DNA of 64,000 bases from Paraburkholderia caledonica NBRC 102488. GTDB taxonomy: Bacteria; Pseudomonadota; Gammaproteobacteria; Burkholderiales; Burkholderiaceae. Below the pieces are notes generated by a model. It was given only the letters and a program-made list of their open reading frames with translations, did not search any database and was not told the origin of the DNA. Location: the NCBI RefSeq assembly GCF_000685095.1, contig NZ_BAYE01000021.1, positions 1-64,000 of the forward strand, given 5' to 3'. Position numbers and translations under genes: made by a program. Shown here in pieces: positions 18,678 through 27,354 of the stretch. The first letter of the stretch is position 1, and each line of letters begins with the position of its first letter.

Positions 18678-18759
18678 TAAAGCGCCTGTTGCGTGATTTC
18701 AGGCTATTAAACAAGGGCCGAAATCAAACGGCATCGACAAAACGCCTTGAAACAAGGCC

Positions 18760-19842
18760 TCAAATCGCCTGCGCCCGCCCCGGAAACGTCTCGTCGAAAT
18801 CAGCGCCATATTCCGCTTCCGCCGCCGTGCCGCGTTGCTCGCGGTACATCATCGGCGGTAAGCCGAATTGTTTGCGGAATTCGCGGCCCAGATGAGACGC
18901 ATCGGAAAAGCCGCAACTCGATGCAATGTCGGCCACGGTCTTGTCCGAGCTGGTCAACAGCCAGGCAGCGGTGCGCAGGCGCACCTGCTTTGCATAAGCC
19001 TGTGGCGCCTTGCCGGTTTGCGCCTTGAAAAGCCGCTCCAATTGACGCGGCGACAAATCCAGCTTGCGCGCGAGTTCATCGAGCGAAAGCGAACGCCCCA
19101 CGTGCTGTTCCATCAGCAGAATCGCGCGCTTCACTTTCGGGTGCGCCGCAGGTGCAAGTCCCGGCGGATGCGGCTGCGGCGCGTTGCCTTTCTGCATGTC
19201 GTCGACGAGAAGGATACGCAGCGCTTTTTGCACCGTTGCGGTTTCGAAGTGGCGCAGAAGAATGGCCGCGGCCACGTCGATAGAAGCGCGCCCGCCTGAA
19301 CACGTAATGCGCCGGCGATCGATCACGAACAGCCGGTCGGCCACGAGCGCCTCTTCATTCACCGAGGGAAAGCGCTCAATGAAATCCCAGTAGTGAAACC
19401 AGCTTACGCAAATGCGATGACCGTCGAGCACGCCCGCGCGCATCAGCGAGAACACGCCCGTACACATGCCGACAAGCGTTGCATCGGCTGCCGCGGCGCG
19501 GCGTATGAATGCAAGGGTCGCGTCGTTCGCGGCCGGTCCCGAATGCAGCAGGCCGCCTACCACGACGACGTAATCAAACGGTTCGGCGTTGTCGAAGGTA
19601 TCCCACGGGGTGATCTGGATTCCGCAACTCGCGCGTACCGGAGCAAGGGTTTCCCCTATCACGCTCCATGAACAGCGCACGGGCTTGCTGAAGTCGCCTT
19701 CGTCCGCGGACAGGCGCAACAGGTCGACGAAACCCGAAAACGCCGTCAGCGTGAAGTTCGGCAGCAGGATGATGCCAAAGCGGATACGCTGCTTCGGCGT
19801 GCCGTCGATAGATTGAAGGGGAAGCGGTTCAGCGGAGTTCAT
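18760..19842 (-). CDS. GATase1-AraC (GlxA family) transcriptional regulator, divergent from the sdaA-sox operon
   Basis: This 360-residue regulator has the DJ-1/PfpI-like sensor domain (about residues 20-200, with VGMCTGVFSLMRAGVLDG and CSGGRASIDVAAAILL) and an AraC DNA-binding domain (about 250-345, LSLDELARKLDLSPRQLERLFKAQTGKAPQAY then TVADIASSCGFSDASHLGREFRKQFG). It is more distant from the other two GATase1-AraC proteins of the island than they are from each other. It is transcribed away from the L-serine dehydratase/sarcosine oxidase operon with 284 bases between the starts, so it is a prime candidate to control that operon. By position it could be a sarcosine-responsive (SouR-like) factor; this is inference. 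Confidence 0.9.
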   Translation of the reverse strand: MNSAEPLPLQSIDGTPKQRIRFGIILLPNFTLTAFSGFVDLLRLSADEGDFSKPVRCSWSVIGETLAPVRASCGIQITPWDTFDNAEPFDYVVVVGGLLHSGPAANDATLAFIRRAAAADATLVGMCTGVFSLMRAGVLDGHRICVSWFHYWDFIERFPSVNEEALVADRLFVIDRRRITCSGGRASIDVAAAILLRHFETATVQKALRILLVDDMQKGNAPQPHPPGLAPAAHPKVKRAILLMEQHVGRSLSLDELARKLDLSPRQLERLFKAQTGKAPQAYAKQVRLRTAAWLLTSSDKTVADIASSCGFSDASHLGREFRKQFGLPPMMYREQRGTAAEAEYGADFDETFPGRAQAI

Positions 19843-19944
19843 GCATGCAGCCAGAGCAAAAAGGTTGAGTCAAGCATAGCACCGGGATTCACCGGGGCAC
19901 CGATCATACGTGTCGTCAGCATCGCGAGGCGCAGGGGCGGCGCC

Positions 19945-19981
19945 TGTCGCAAATGCGTCAGAAGCCTTCGTAAATACGTCG
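19945..19981 (+). promoter_or_regulatory. Degenerate 21-base direct repeat upstream of the serine dehydratase/sox operon
   Basis: A segment starting TGTCGCAAATGCGTC at 19945 is repeated imperfectly starting CTTCGTAAATACGTC at 19966, exactly 21 bases on. Within it, GTCG or near copies fall at 19946, 19957, 19967 and 19978. It lies in the divergent interval with the GlxA-type gene. TGTCGCAAAT is also shared with the choV site, suggesting a common activator. Confidence 0.5.
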
Positions 19982-20126
19982 CGACGCTTGGCGCGCAGTG
20001 CGCTTGACGCCACTATCCCACTGTCATGCCGTTTTTATTCTATCGGTCCAATTTGACGTGCGGTGCAATAGGGCCTGTTTCGAGGTAAATCCCGCAACCC
20101 AGGCATTGCAACGCACAAGGCTAGCC

Positions 20127-21521
20127 ATGAACGTCAGCGTATTCGATCTGTTCAAGATCGGTATCGGTCCCTCCAGCTCGCACACCGTCGGGCCGATGAT
20201 CGCTGCTTGCCGCTTCGCGTCGCATATCGAAGACGCCAACCTGCTCGGCTTCGTGCGCCGCGTGAAAGTCGAACTGTTCGGCTCGCTCGGCGCAACCGGC
20301 AAGGGCCATGGCACCGACAAGGCGGTGCTGCTCGGCCTCGAAGGCAATCTTCCCGAACTGATCGACCCAGACTCGATCGAGCCGCGTTTGCTGGCGATTC
20401 GCGAGACGAAGCAACTCGCGCTGCTCGGCAAGCATCCGGTGAAATTCGACGAGCGCGAACATCTTGGATTTTTCCGCAAGCTGATGCCGGGTGCGCCCGG
20501 CTCGGGCATCGTGCATCCGAACGGCATGCGTTTTCAGGCATTCGACGAGTACGGGCAACTGCTGGTTGAAAAAGAGTATTTCTCGATTGGCGGCGGCTTC
20601 GTCGTGAATCGGGAGGGCGATCGCGTGAACGGCGTACGTGCAGGCGCCGAGGTGCCGTACCCGTTTCGCACCGGCGACGATCTGATGCGCGTATGCCGTG
20701 AAACGGGCCTCTCTATCGCCCAGGTGACGCTGCGCAACGAATGCGCGTCCCGCTCCGAACAGGAAGTGCGCGAAGGCCTGCTCGCGATCTGGCGCGCGAT
20801 GTCGGCTTGCGTCGAGCGCGGTTGCAAGGTGCGCGGCGAATTGCCCGGACCCATGCATGTGAAGCGCCGCGCGGCCGACCTGTGCGGGCAATTGCGCTCG
20901 CGCTCCGAGGAGTCGCTGCGCGATCCGCTTTCGATGCTCGATTGGGTCAACCTGTACGCGATGGCCGTGAACGAAGAGAACGCGGCAGGCGGGCGCGTCG
21001 TGACCGCGCCGACCAACGGCGCGGCCGGCGTGATTCCGGCCGTGCTGCACTACTACGTGAAGTTCATGCATGCGTCGAATGACGAAGGCATCGTCAACTT
21101 CCTGCTGACGGCCGCGGCTATCGGGATCATCTACAAGGAGACCGCGTCCATCTCCGGCGCCGAAGTGGGCTGCCAGGGCGAAGTGGGCGTGGCCTGTTCG
21201 ATGGCCGCAGCGGCGCTCGCCGCAGTGATGGGCGGCACGCCGACGCAAGTCGAAAACGCCGCGGAAATCGGCATGGAACACAACCTTGGCATGACCTGCG
21301 ATCCGGTTGGCGGACTCGTGCAGATTCCGTGCATCGAGCGCAACGCCATGGGCGCGATCAAGGCGCTGAACGCCGCGCGCATGGCGATGAAGGGCGACGG
21401 CCAGCACTACGTATCGCTCGATAACGTGATCAAGACGATGCGCGAGACGGGCGCGGATATGAAGACGAAATACAAGGAGACGTCGCGCGGCGGGTTGGCC
21501 GTGAACGTCATCGAGTGCTGA
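20127..21521 (+). CDS. sdaA: L-serine ammonia-lyase (iron-sulfur serine dehydratase)
   Basis: This 464-residue single-chain L-serine dehydratase has the family hallmark SSSHTVGPM near residues 16-24. It has the C-terminal iron-sulfur segment with CDPVGGLVQIPCIERNAMGAIKA and SGAEVGCQGEVGVACSMAAAAL. I chose the ATG at 20127, where homology begins (MNVSVFDLFKIGIGPSSSH). It converts serine to pyruvate and ammonia. It is the first gene before soxBDAG, 86 bases upstream of soxB, so it probably lies in the same operon. In context it is the last step of betaine catabolism, disposing of serine made from glycine by GlyA. The symbol could equally be sdaB. Confidence 0.93.
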   Translation: MNVSVFDLFKIGIGPSSSHTVGPMIAACRFASHIEDANLLGFVRRVKVELFGSLGATGKGHGTDKAVLLGLEGNLPELIDPDSIEPRLLAIRETKQLALLGKHPVKFDEREHLGFFRKLMPGAPGSGIVHPNGMRFQAFDEYGQLLVEKEYFSIGGGFVVNREGDRVNGVRAGAEVPYPFRTGDDLMRVCRETGLSIAQVTLRNECASRSEQEVREGLLAIWRAMSACVERGCKVRGELPGPMHVKRRAADLCGQLRSRSEESLRDPLSMLDWVNLYAMAVNEENAAGGRVVTAPTNGAAGVIPAVLHYYVKFMHASNDEGIVNFLLTAAAIGIIYKETASISGAEVGCQGEVGVACSMAAAALAAVMGGTPTQVENAAEIGMEHNLGMTCDPVGGLVQIPCIERNAMGAIKALNAARMAMKGDGQHYVSLDNVIKTMRETGADMKTKYKETSRGGLAVNVIEC

Positions 21522-21560
21522 ACAGCGCTCTATTAAGTCGTGATGAAGCACCAGGCATCA

Positions 21561-21587
21561 AGCACCACAAGCACCACAAGCACCGAC
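21561..21587 (+). repeat. 9-base tandem repeat in the sdaA-soxB gap
   Basis: AGCACCACA occurs exactly at 21561-21569 and 21570-21578, and a third imperfect copy AGCACCGAC at 21579-21587. It lies in the 86-base gap and ends 20 bases before the soxB ATG. It does not overlap the ribosome site (AAGGA). A role is unknown; slippage could alter leader length. Confidence 0.7.
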
Positions 21588-21607
21588 AGTACCCACAAGG
21601 ACCAACG

Positions 21608-22852
21608 ATGAGCCGCTATTCGATATTCAGCCTCTTGCGCAACGGGATGTCGTATCACGAAAACTGGGAGCGCCAGTGGAAGAGCCCCGAGCCCAAACGC
21701 GAGTACGACGTGGTGATCGTCGGCGGCGGCGGACACGGTCTCGCCACCGCCTACTACCTCGCAAAAGAACATGGCGTGCGCAATATCGCCGTGCTCGAAA
21801 AAGGCTGGATCGGCGGCGGCAATACGGCGCGCAATACGACCATCGTCCGCTCGAATTATCTGTGGGACGAGTCGGCCGCGCTGTACGAAAAGGCAATGAA
21901 ACTGTGGGAGGGTCTCTCGCAGGATCTGAACTACAACGTCATGTTCAGCCAGCGCGGCGTGATGAACCTCGCGCATACGCTGCAGGACGTGCGCGACACC
22001 GAGCGGCGCGTGAATGCGAACCGCCTGAACGGTGTCGACGCCGAATTCCTCACCCCCGCGCAGATCAAGGAACTGGAGCCGACCATCAATCTGAATAGCC
22101 GCTACCCGGTGCTGGGCGCGTCGATTCAGCGGCGCGGCGGCGTCGCGCGTCACGATGCGGTGGCTTGGGGCTTCGCGCGGGGCGCGGACCAGGCGGGCGT
22201 CGACATCGTGCAAAACTGCCAGGTCACCGGTATTCGTCGTAACGGCAACCAGGTGACGGGCGTGGATACGACGAAGGGTTTCATCAAGGCAAAGAAAGTC
22301 GCGGTGGTGGCCGCGGGCAATACCTCCACGCTCGCCGACATGGCCGGCGTGCGCCTGCCGCTCGAAAGCCATCCGTTGCAGGCGCTGGTGTCCGAGCCGA
22401 TCAAGCCGGTCGTGAACACCGTGGTGATGTCGAATGCCGTGCACGCGTATATCAGCCAGTCCGACAAAGGCGATCTGGTGATCGGCGCGGGCGTGGACCA
22501 GTACACGGGTTTCGGACAGCGCGGCAGCTTCCAGATTATCGAAGGCACGCTCGAAGCCATCGTCGAAATGTTCCCGGTGTTCTCGCGTGTGCGCATGAAC
22601 CGGCAGTGGGGCGGCATCGTGGACGTCTCGCCGGACGCATGCCCGATCATCAGCAAGACCGACGTGAAGGGGCTCTATTTCAATTGCGGCTGGGGCACGG
22701 GCGGCTTCAAGGCGACCCCCGGTTCCGGTTGGGCCTATGCGTACACGATCGCGAAAGACGAGCCGCATGAATTGAACGCGCCATTCTCGCTGGATCGCTT
22801 CTACACCGGCCATCTCATCGACGAGCACGGCGCCGCCGCCGTCGCCCACTAA
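21608..22852 (+). CDS. soxB: Sarcosine oxidase beta subunit
   Basis: This 414-residue FAD-dependent subunit of heterotetrameric sarcosine oxidase has the FAD motif VVIVGGGGHGLATAYYLAKE (GGGGHG at residues 39-44). The RHDAVAWGFARG segment places H182 at the region where covalent FMN attaches to a histidine in characterised enzymes. I chose the ATG at 21608 after AAGGACCAACG; the frame upstream to 21515 is a His/Lys-rich read-through of the tandem repeat. SoxB carries the site where sarcosine is oxidatively demethylated to glycine. It is followed by soxD, soxA and soxG in the canonical order. Confidence 0.95.
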   Translation: MSRYSIFSLLRNGMSYHENWERQWKSPEPKREYDVVIVGGGGHGLATAYYLAKEHGVRNIAVLEKGWIGGGNTARNTTIVRSNYLWDESAALYEKAMKLWEGLSQDLNYNVMFSQRGVMNLAHTLQDVRDTERRVNANRLNGVDAEFLTPAQIKELEPTINLNSRYPVLGASIQRRGGVARHDAVAWGFARGADQAGVDIVQNCQVTGIRRNGNQVTGVDTTKGFIKAKKVAVVAAGNTSTLADMAGVRLPLESHPLQALVSEPIKPVVNTVVMSNAVHAYISQSDKGDLVIGAGVDQYTGFGQRGSFQIIEGTLEAIVEMFPVFSRVRMNRQWGGIVDVSPDACPIISKTDVKGLYFNCGWGTGGFKATPGSGWAYAYTIAKDEPHELNAPFSLDRFYTGHLIDEHGAAAVAH

Positions 22853-22880
22853 CGCACTAGCGCTGGATAGAGAGACAAAC

Positions 22881-23195
22881 ATGCTGATGATCGAATGCCC
22901 CTGGTGCGGGCCACGCGCCGAAACCGAATTTTCCTGCGGCGGCGAAGCGGACATTGCGCGTCCGCTCGATACCGAGAAGCTCACCGACAAGGAGTGGGGC
23001 GACTACCTGTTCATGCGCAAGAATCCGCGCGGCGTGCATCGTGAGCAATGGATGCATACGCAAGGCTGCCGCCGCTGGTTCAAGGCGCAGCGCGATACGG
23101 TGAGCTACGAGATCCAGGGCTACGAGACGTTCGACCGTCCGCTGCTCAAGATGGATAGCAACGACGGCAAGGCACAAGAGGGCAAGACGCAATGA
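22881..23195 (+). CDS. soxD: Sarcosine oxidase delta subunit
   Basis: This 104-residue small zinc-binding subunit has C6-P-W-C9 near its start and H59 and C63 later (MHTQGCRRWF), which match the zinc ligand set known from structures of heterotetrameric sarcosine oxidase. It lies 28 bases after soxB and its stop overlaps the soxA start (ATGA). The length is normal for the family. It has no separate catalytic role known; it stabilises the tetramer. Confidence 0.95.
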   Translation: MLMIECPWCGPRAETEFSCGGEADIARPLDTEKLTDKEWGDYLFMRKNPRGVHREQWMHTQGCRRWFKAQRDTVSYEIQGYETFDRPLLKMDSNDGKAQEGKTQ

Positions 23196-26194
23196 GCCAG
23201 AAAGACCGACTCCCGAATGGCGGGCGCATCAACCGCGCATTGCCGCTTACGTTCACGTTCAACGGCCGCCAGTATCAGGGTTATCAGGGTGATACGCTGG
23301 CTTCGGCATTGCTCGCCAACGGCCTGCACTTCGTTGCGCGTAGCTGGAAATATCACCGGCCGCGCGGCATCGTTACGGCGGGAGTGGAAGAGCCGAACGC
23401 TGTGGTGCAACTGGAAACCGGCGCCTACACGGTGCCGAATGCGCGCGCGACCGAAGTCGAGCTGTATCAGGGGCTCGTCGCGAACAGCGTGAATGCGAAG
23501 CCGAGCATCGAGAAAGATCGCATGGCGGTCAATCAGAAGTTCGCGCGCTTCATTCCTGCGGGCTTTTACTACAAGACCTTCATGTGGCCGCGCAAGTTCT
23601 GGCCGAAGTACGAAGAAGTGATCCGCGACGCCGCGGGTCTCGGCAAGGCGCCCGAACAACTCGACGCCGACCGCTACGACAAGTGCTTTGCACATTGCGA
23701 CGTGCTGGTCGTGGGCGGCGGGCCGACCGGTCTCGCGGCCGCGCACGCAGCCGCTTTGTCGGGCGCGCGCGTGACATTGGTCGACGATCAGCCGGAACTC
23801 GGCGGCTCGCTGCTGTCGTGCCGCGCGGAGATCGACGGCAAGCCTGCGTTGCAGTGGGTGCATAAGATCGAAGACGAACTGCGGCAGATGCCCGACGTGA
23901 AGATTCTCACGCGCAGCACCGCATTCGGTTACCAGGACCACAATCTCGTCACGGTGACTCAGCGTTTAACCGATCATCTGCCCGTGTCGCAACGCAAGGG
24001 CACGCGCGAACTGATGTGGAAGATCCGCGCAAAACGCGTGATTCTCGCAACCGGCGCGCATGAACGGCCCATCGTGTTCGGCAACAACGATCTGCCGGGC
24101 GTGATGCTGGCTTCGGCCGTTTCGACCTATCTGCATCGCTATGCAGTATTGCCGGGCCGCGACGCCGTAGTCTTCACGAACAACGACGACGGCTATCAAT
24201 GCGCGCTCGACCTGAAAGCGGCCGGCGCGCAGGTGACAGTGATCGATCCGCGCGCGGGTGAATCGAAGGGTACGCTGCCCGCGCTTGCCCGCCGCTACGG
24301 TGTGAAGGTGATCGGCGGCGCCGTCATCACCGCGGCGCACGGCAAACTGCGCGTGGCGTCGGTGGATATCGCTTCATATGCAAACGGCAAGACCGGCGCG
24401 AAGCAAAGCGAATTGCCGTGCGATCTGCTCGCGATGTCCGGCGGCTGGAGCCCTGTGCTGCATCTGTTCGCGCAGTCGGGCGGCAAGGCGCACTGGCATA
24501 ACGAGAAAGCCTGCTTCGTGCCCGGCAAGGCGATGCAGGCGGAGACGAGCGTCGGCGCCTGCAACGGCGACTTCACGCTGGGCCAGGGCATCCGTTTCGC
24601 CGTCGATGCAGGCATCGAAGCCGCGCGCGCCGCAGGCCATATCGTCGCCCGGCCGAATCCGGTTCAGGTCGCCGACATCAGCGAAGCAAAGATAGAGCCG
24701 CTCTGGCTCGTCGGCGGACGCGAGCTTGCAACGCGCGGACCCAAGCAGTTCGTGGACTTCCAGAACGACGTGTCCGCGGCGGATATTTTCCTGGCCGCCC
24801 GCGAAGGGTTCGAGTCGGTTGAACACGTAAAGCGTTATACGGCGATGGGTTTCGGCACCGACCAGGGCAAGCTCGGCAACATCAACGGCATGGCGATTCT
24901 CGCGCAGGCGCTCGGCAAGACGATTCCGGAGACGGGCACCACCACGTTCCGCCCGAACTACACGCCGGTCACGTTCGGCACGTTCGCGGGGCGCGAACTC
25001 GGCGAATTCCTCGATCCGGTGCGCAAGACGGCTGTGCATGAATGGCACGTGGAGAACGGCGCCGCTTTCGAGGACGTCGGCAACTGGAAGCGTCCCTGGT
25101 ATTACCCGAAAGCGGGTGAGGACATGCACGCGGCCGTCGCACGCGAATCGCTCGCGGTGCGTACCAGCGTCGGTATTCTGGATGCATCGACGCTCGGCAA
25201 GATTGACATTCAGGGTCCCGATTCTGCGAAGCTCCTGAACTGGGTCTACACGAATCCGTGGAGCAAGCTCGAAGTCGGCAAGTGCCGCTATGGCCTGATG
25301 CTCGACGAAAACGGCATGATTTTCGACGACGGCGTGACTGTGCGCCTCGCCGATCAGCACTACATGATGACGACCACTACGGGCGGCGCGGCGCGCGTGC
25401 TGACGTGGCTCGAACGCTGGCTGCAAACTGAATGGCCGGACATGCGCGTGCGTCTTGCGTCGGTCACCGATCACTGGGCGACTTTCGCCGTGGTCGGCCC
25501 CAACAGCCGCAAGGTCTTGCAGAAGGTGTGCCACGACATCGACTTTGCGAACGCCGCATTTCCTTTCATGAGCTATCGCGAAGGCACGGTCGCGGGCGCG
25601 GCGTCGCGTGTGATGCGCATCAGCTTTTCCGGTGAACTTGCGTATGAAGTGAACGTGCCGGCGAACGTGGGACGCGCGGTGTGGGAAGCGTTGATGGCCG
25701 CGGGCGCCGAGTTCGACATCACGCCGTATGGCACCGAAACGATGCACGTGTTGCGTGCGGAGAAGGGCTACATCATCGTGGGTCAGGATACGGATGGCTC
25801 GATGACGCCTTACGACCTCGGCATGGGCGGGCTCGTCGCGAAGTCCAAAGACTTTCTGGGCAAGCGTTCGCTGACCCGCTCCGACACGGCGAAGCCGGGG
25901 CGCAAGCAGCTGGTCGGGCTGCTCTCCGACGATCCGTCTTTCGTGATACCGGAAGGCTCGCAAATTGTCGCCGGTCCGTTCCAGGGCGACACCGCGCCGA
26001 TGCTCGGCCACGTCACGTCGAGTTACTACAGTCCGATTCTCAAGCGCTCGATTGCGATGGCCGTCGTGAAGGGCGGTCTCGAGAAGATCGGCGAAACGGT
26101 CACGGTCCCGCTTTCGAGCGGCAAACAGATTGCAGCGAAGATCACCAGCTCGGTGTTCTACGACAGCGAAGGAGCGCGTCAACATGTGGAATGA
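23192..26194 (+). CDS. soxA: Sarcosine oxidase alpha subunit
   Basis: This 1000-residue subunit has an N-terminal ferredoxin-like fold (FTFNGRQYQGYQGDTLASALLANG), an NAD-binding Rossmann domain beginning DVLVVGGGPTGLAAAHAAALSGA near residue 170, a second dinucleotide domain and a C-terminal aminomethyltransferase (GcvT-like) tetrahydrofolate-binding domain from about residue 610. The length is that of known alpha subunits. The C-terminal domain passes the methylene group to tetrahydrofolate, forming 5,10-methylene-THF, which can feed GlyA directly or be oxidised and released as formate by PurU. It overlaps soxD (ATGA) at the start and soxG by 11 bases at the end. Confidence 0.95.
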   Translation: MSQKDRLPNGGRINRALPLTFTFNGRQYQGYQGDTLASALLANGLHFVARSWKYHRPRGIVTAGVEEPNAVVQLETGAYTVPNARATEVELYQGLVANSVNAKPSIEKDRMAVNQKFARFIPAGFYYKTFMWPRKFWPKYEEVIRDAAGLGKAPEQLDADRYDKCFAHCDVLVVGGGPTGLAAAHAAALSGARVTLVDDQPELGGSLLSCRAEIDGKPALQWVHKIEDELRQMPDVKILTRSTAFGYQDHNLVTVTQRLTDHLPVSQRKGTRELMWKIRAKRVILATGAHERPIVFGNNDLPGVMLASAVSTYLHRYAVLPGRDAVVFTNNDDGYQCALDLKAAGAQVTVIDPRAGESKGTLPALARRYGVKVIGGAVITAAHGKLRVASVDIASYANGKTGAKQSELPCDLLAMSGGWSPVLHLFAQSGGKAHWHNEKACFVPGKAMQAETSVGACNGDFTLGQGIRFAVDAGIEAARAAGHIVARPNPVQVADISEAKIEPLWLVGGRELATRGPKQFVDFQNDVSAADIFLAAREGFESVEHVKRYTAMGFGTDQGKLGNINGMAILAQALGKTIPETGTTTFRPNYTPVTFGTFAGRELGEFLDPVRKTAVHEWHVENGAAFEDVGNWKRPWYYPKAGEDMHAAVARESLAVRTSVGILDASTLGKIDIQGPDSAKLLNWVYTNPWSKLEVGKCRYGLMLDENGMIFDDGVTVRLADQHYMMTTTTGGAARVLTWLERWLQTEWPDMRVRLASVTDHWATFAVVGPNSRKVLQKVCHDIDFANAAFPFMSYREGTVAGAASRVMRISFSGELAYEVNVPANVGRAVWEALMAAGAEFDITPYGTETMHVLRAEKGYIIVGQDTDGSMTPYDLGMGGLVAKSKDFLGKRSLTRSDTAKPGRKQLVGLLSDDPSFVIPEGSQIVAGPFQGDTAPMLGHVTSSYYSPILKRSIAMAVVKGGLEKIGETVTVPLSSGKQIAAKITSSVFYDSEGARQHVE

Positions 26195-26840
26195 AACTAA
26201 AACGGCGGCGTCGGTCGTGGACCGTGCTGTCGGCAGGCAAACCGGCGTATGGCAGGAGTCGCCGCTGGTGGGTGTGGATGCGCTGCTGAAGAAGCATCAG
26301 GCAACGGCCGGCACGGCATTCAGATTGAGCGAGCGGCCGTTTCTCGAACTCGTGAACGTGCGAGGCGATACGCGCGACGCCGCGTTTGTGCAGGCGGTAA
26401 AAAATGTGCTCGGTTGCCCGCCGCCGGAAAAAGCCAACACGATTGCGCGCGGCAACGGCTACGACATGCTCTGGCTCGGACCCGACGAATGGCTCGTGCG
26501 CTCGGCCGTCGCGCATGACGCAACGCGCACTGCGCCGTTGCAGGCGAAGCTCGGCGCGGCGTTTGCGGGCGTGTTCGCGTCCGCGGTGGACATCGGCAGC
26601 GGTTATACGGTGCTCGAAATCACCGGTGCCCGCACGCGCGAAGTGCTTTCGCGCGGCTGCCCGCTCGATCTGCATCCCAAGTTGTTCGGCGACGGGCAGT
26701 GTGCGCAAAGCCATTACTTCAAGGCGTCGATGACGCTCGTGCCCACCGGCGCCGACAGTTTCGACATCATCGTGCGTCGCAGCTTTGCCGACTACTTCGT
26801 GAAGATCATGCTCGACGCAGCCGAGCCGTTGATGTCGTGA
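26184..26840 (+). CDS. soxG: Sarcosine oxidase gamma subunit
   Basis: This 218-residue subunit is the family gamma chain, related to the GcvT C-terminal fold. It contains FRLSERPFLELVNVRGD and GYDMLWLGPDEWLVRS, which are typical. I chose the ATG at 26184, just downstream of an AAGGAG site that lies inside the soxA coding sequence; soxG overlaps the end of soxA by 11 bases. It completes the canonical soxBDAG set. It contributes to tetramer assembly and is not catalytic. Confidence 0.94.
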   Translation: MWNETKTAASVVDRAVGRQTGVWQESPLVGVDALLKKHQATAGTAFRLSERPFLELVNVRGDTRDAAFVQAVKNVLGCPPPEKANTIARGNGYDMLWLGPDEWLVRSAVAHDATRTAPLQAKLGAAFAGVFASAVDIGSGYTVLEITGARTREVLSRGCPLDLHPKLFGDGQCAQSHYFKASMTLVPTGADSFDIIVRRSFADYFVKIMLDAAEPLMS

Positions 26841-26904
26841 CTGCGGTGACGCCGCGAGCGCTGTTCCCGTGGACCGCTCGCGGCATTCGCGCTGCCCGAC
26901 TCAC

Positions 26905-27168
26905 ATGACGTCGACCCGTGTCGTCACTGCGCGCCTCACCGAGCGCGCATGCCAGCAAGGCGATGCCGATGCCGCGCTCGCGCTGCTCGATCAGAGCATG
27001 CTACTGCGGCACCGGCGCATCGCTCTGATCCGCTATCTGCTCGCACAGCAACTGGGCGCTCCGTTGCAGGCGCGCCACCATGAATACGTGCAGAAAATCG
27101 CCGCGCGGCTGAGCGCGGACGCCCTCGCGCGTGTTGCAGGCGCGGCCCGTGCGCGGCTGCGCACATAG
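26905..27168 (+). CDS. Small hypothetical alpha-helical protein after soxG
   Basis: This 87-residue frame starts at an ATG at 26905, 64 bases after soxG. It is not recognised. It is rich in Ala, Leu and Arg and predicted to be all helical (RLTERACQQGDADAALALLDQ, IALIRYLLAQQLGAPLQARHHEYVQK, LSADALARVAGAAR). I cannot see a strong ribosome site, so it may be a chance frame in GC-rich DNA. The regular Leu/Ala heptad-like spacing and position in the sox operon favour a real gene weakly. Confidence 0.4.
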   Translation: MTSTRVVTARLTERACQQGDADAALALLDQSMLLRHRRIALIRYLLAQQLGAPLQARHHEYVQKIAARLSADALARVAGAARARLRT

Positions 27169-27354
27169 CGTGTAGCTGTTGCCCTGCGCCCCGGTCGGAG
27201 GCCAGCACGGCCTATCGGCGCCACGCCTGTTGAACGACGCCCCCGTTCCATCCCGATGACGTATTTCTTCTATGTAGCCGATTTATGTCGGCGTCTACTG
27301 AATGTGCTCATCGGAACATCACTCGCGGCCGCGCCGCAATCTTCAGGGGATGCC

